From Microbacterium sp. Leaf288 (lineage in GTDB: Bacteria > Actinomycetota > Actinomycetes > Actinomycetales > Microbacteriaceae): a stretch of 64,000 bases of DNA. The position numbers and the translations under genes are program-made. The notes below the pieces were generated by a model. It did not search any database. It had not been told where the DNA came from and saw only the letters and a program-made list of their open reading frames with translations. Positions 63,501 through 64,000 of the stretch are shown in pieces. The DNA lies in contig NZ_LMNI01000010.1 in the NCBI RefSeq assembly GCF_001422925.1, positions 812,405 through 876,404 of the forward strand, written 5' to 3'. The number at the start of each line of letters is the position of its first letter. The first letter of the stretch is position 1.

Positions 63501-64000
63501 ACGGACTCCGCTGGTACCAGGACGCGACCATCACGTCCGTGGGGTGGCAGATGCGCGACATCAAGCGCACGTACGAGCGCGGCGAGCGCACCGAGGCCGA
63601 CTACTACGGCGGCATCGTCCGTCCCTACGTCGGCACCGGGTACTGGGTGCCGTACCTCGCATCGGACTACGCGCAGATCAACATCCCGAGCTGGGCCGAC
63701 GGCGGCGACGGTGAGCACACCGGCGCCTTCGACACCTGGATCGAGCCGTCGACCGTGCAGCAGCTGACCGACATCTACATCGACGGCGAGCTGTTCGCAC
63801 AACGCGAGCACCAGGGGGCCAACGTCTACGACCTGCCCGACGGCGAGCACGATTGGCGTGTGGTCAGCACCGCGACCCACGACGGCTCGCACCTCGCGGG
63901 GTCGACGAAGACGGTCAGCGACTGGACGTTCCGCGCGTCGGGCAAGCTCGGCGACTGGGACTACCGGCTGCTGCCGATGATCCAGGCGTACTACGACGTC
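60533..64000 (+). CDS. Large secreted subtilisin-like (S8) protease, 3' end outside window
   Basis: 1156 residues in the window with no stop. A Sec signal peptide (about 1-38, ending LASLPAAAAA) and a propeptide (to about 230) precede the catalytic domain. Its triad is D245 in VAVLDTGYDD, H279 in NGHGTHVAS and S451 in GTSMATPHVAG. Past about residue 500 come beta-sandwich segments, then a protease-associated-like region (about 800-910, GKIAVVTRSAEVSASQRAAN and LLIVVNDADG) and further Trp/Tyr-rich domains. The overall plan resembles very large exported S8 proteases of actinobacteria that degrade extracellular protein. Confidence 0.92.
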   Translation, partial: MSRPQPFGRRLGPIVAATSGLAIGIAGIGLASLPAAAAAPAPSGPPTAGAVAGSPHTVTLITGDHVTVTDLTDGTHAVSIDTAVEGAGARTYEAAGDLHVVPDAAMPYLASGALDEDLFNVSLLIEYGYDDASVDATPIIVEQDAAATRSYSAPVPGLEVRTPLESIGGAAATLGHQDAASAWQALSTPTARSFSAAPALAGGIEAIHLDGKVRATLDSSVPYIHAPEAWAEGHTGEGVTVAVLDTGYDDTHPDLQGHVLPDSKSFVPGEEVASDPNGHGTHVASTIAGTGAASGGTHRGVADGAQLLVGKVLGADGYGQDSWIIDAMEWAGQNAPIVSMSLGSQSPSDGKDLMAESLNRISEETGALFVVAAGNSGAPETIGAPGSAEQALTVGSVDDPSGALSWFTSQGPLARSGALKPDVTGPGNDVTAARSADSGGAGSYITMSGTSMATPHVAGEAAILLSANPDYTKDQLKAAIASTATDVGHTAYQSGTGVVDVAAALGAPVIASGSGDFGMLVWGEEATPVERTVEYTNRTDADLTVALTATLSDTTPGGGDGGPGPLSAGIAFDALTMDVDTLTIPAGETRSAKLTVDPAKVPAGTQLSGVLVASVDGEAVTRTALGTIAEAERYDLTLTATDFEGNPTTTYAFLWDPATEWAEPVLVEGETTLRLMKGDYTVMSFMELNRTPDTIASVLVGEPTLTLDQDRTVALDARTAEQVTVDVGQKGLDPVFRRMDVTVDAFVASAMMPVWTDEMWAQPMTVDDADFSFATRWRLQTPMLTVSSGKKPMDLIVQIGSTFLDGSFKAAAVDAGKGSADELAAAGVAGKIAVVTRSAEVSASQRAANAAAAGAKLLIVVNDADGEFNEWVGSEDYTTDAPIPVAGVSGVEGRALRAQLAQKKSTLSAIGVPTSDVVYDIAEFGDGEIPSDMSYAHTAEDLARIDTRYIGQKEEIGEFRYDFVPGAEYGSGFPMRTQRGTERQDWVNTDGLRWYQDATITSVGWQMRDIKRTYERGERTEADYYGGIVRPYVGTGYWVPYLASDYAQINIPSWADGGDGEHTGAFDTWIEPSTVQQLTDIYIDGELFAQREHQGANVYDLPDGEHDWRVVSTATHDGSHLAGSTKTVSDWTFRASGKLGDWDYRLLPMIQAYYDV

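Noticed and set aside
60980..63892. 970-codon open frame on the minus strand at the window end
   Set aside because: It mirrors the subtilisin-like protease on the plus strand, whose triad and signal peptide are intact. The minus frame is low-complexity Arg/Gly/Val.

Overview
The window is very GC-rich, uses GTG and TTG starts often, and has many 4-bp ATGA/GTGA stop-start overlaps. It carries the gene order prfB-ftsE-ftsX-smpB, an actinobacterial ssrA, a one-gene histidinol-phosphatase of the inositol-phosphatase family, and ECF41-type sigma factors. All of this fits an actinobacterium of the family Microbacteriaceae, most likely Microbacterium or a close relative. The genus is an inference from gene content and style, not from a database search.

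Layout. 1-5.6 kb: a complete branched-chain-amino-acid-type ABC uptake operon on the minus strand, ending in an acyl-CoA-synthetase-type enzyme cut by the window edge. 5.8-7.7 kb: MarR regulator plus MFS exporter with tandem operators, a shared terminator and tRNA-Lys(CUU). 7.8-9.2 kb: hisN and a lipoprotein. 9.3-14.6 kb: a tightly coupled four-gene minus-strand operon with a hybrid histidine kinase, a single-domain receiver, a receiver-nucleotidyl cyclase and an ATP-grasp ligase. This is the best candidate for an uncharacterised system. 14.8-18.9 kb: YaeQ, Nudix, a zinc-ribbon SDR, small proteins and a quinone-oxidoreductase-like enzyme. 19.1-23.5 kb: an ECF41/SigJ-type sigma locus whose three flanking transcription units share the same promoter, TGTCACA-N16-nGTC. 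23.6-26.8 kb: a LysR-like DNA-binding stub, an ABC-F ATPase, a VOC protein and a lipoprotein. 26.9-28.2 kb: a secreted vanadium-haloperoxidase-like enzyme. 28.3-34.5 kb: a ROK-regulated sugar ABC importer with a GH13 alpha-glucosidase.

34.7-48.9 kb is an accessory stretch of small acetyltransferases, oxidoreductases, regulators, membrane proteins and broken genes. These include a BRCT fragment, two one-base frameshifts, an N-terminally shortened LuxR regulator, and an ABC ATPase cut off beside ssrA. 48.9-60.5 kb returns to core functions: ssrA, a siderophore-interacting protein, SIMPL, an M20 peptidase, two MFS transporters, and smpB-ftsX-ftsE-prfB. The window ends inside a large secreted subtilisin-like protease divergent from a TrmB/LuxR-like regulator.

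How parts work together. ssrA and smpB supply both halves of trans-translation, and prfB adds translation termination. The sigma factor, its detached regulatory-domain paralogue, two NmrA-like reductases and an alpha/beta hydrolase appear to form one small regulon. The ROK repressor, binding protein, two permeases and glucosidase form a sugar uptake and hydrolysis unit that lacks its own ATPase.
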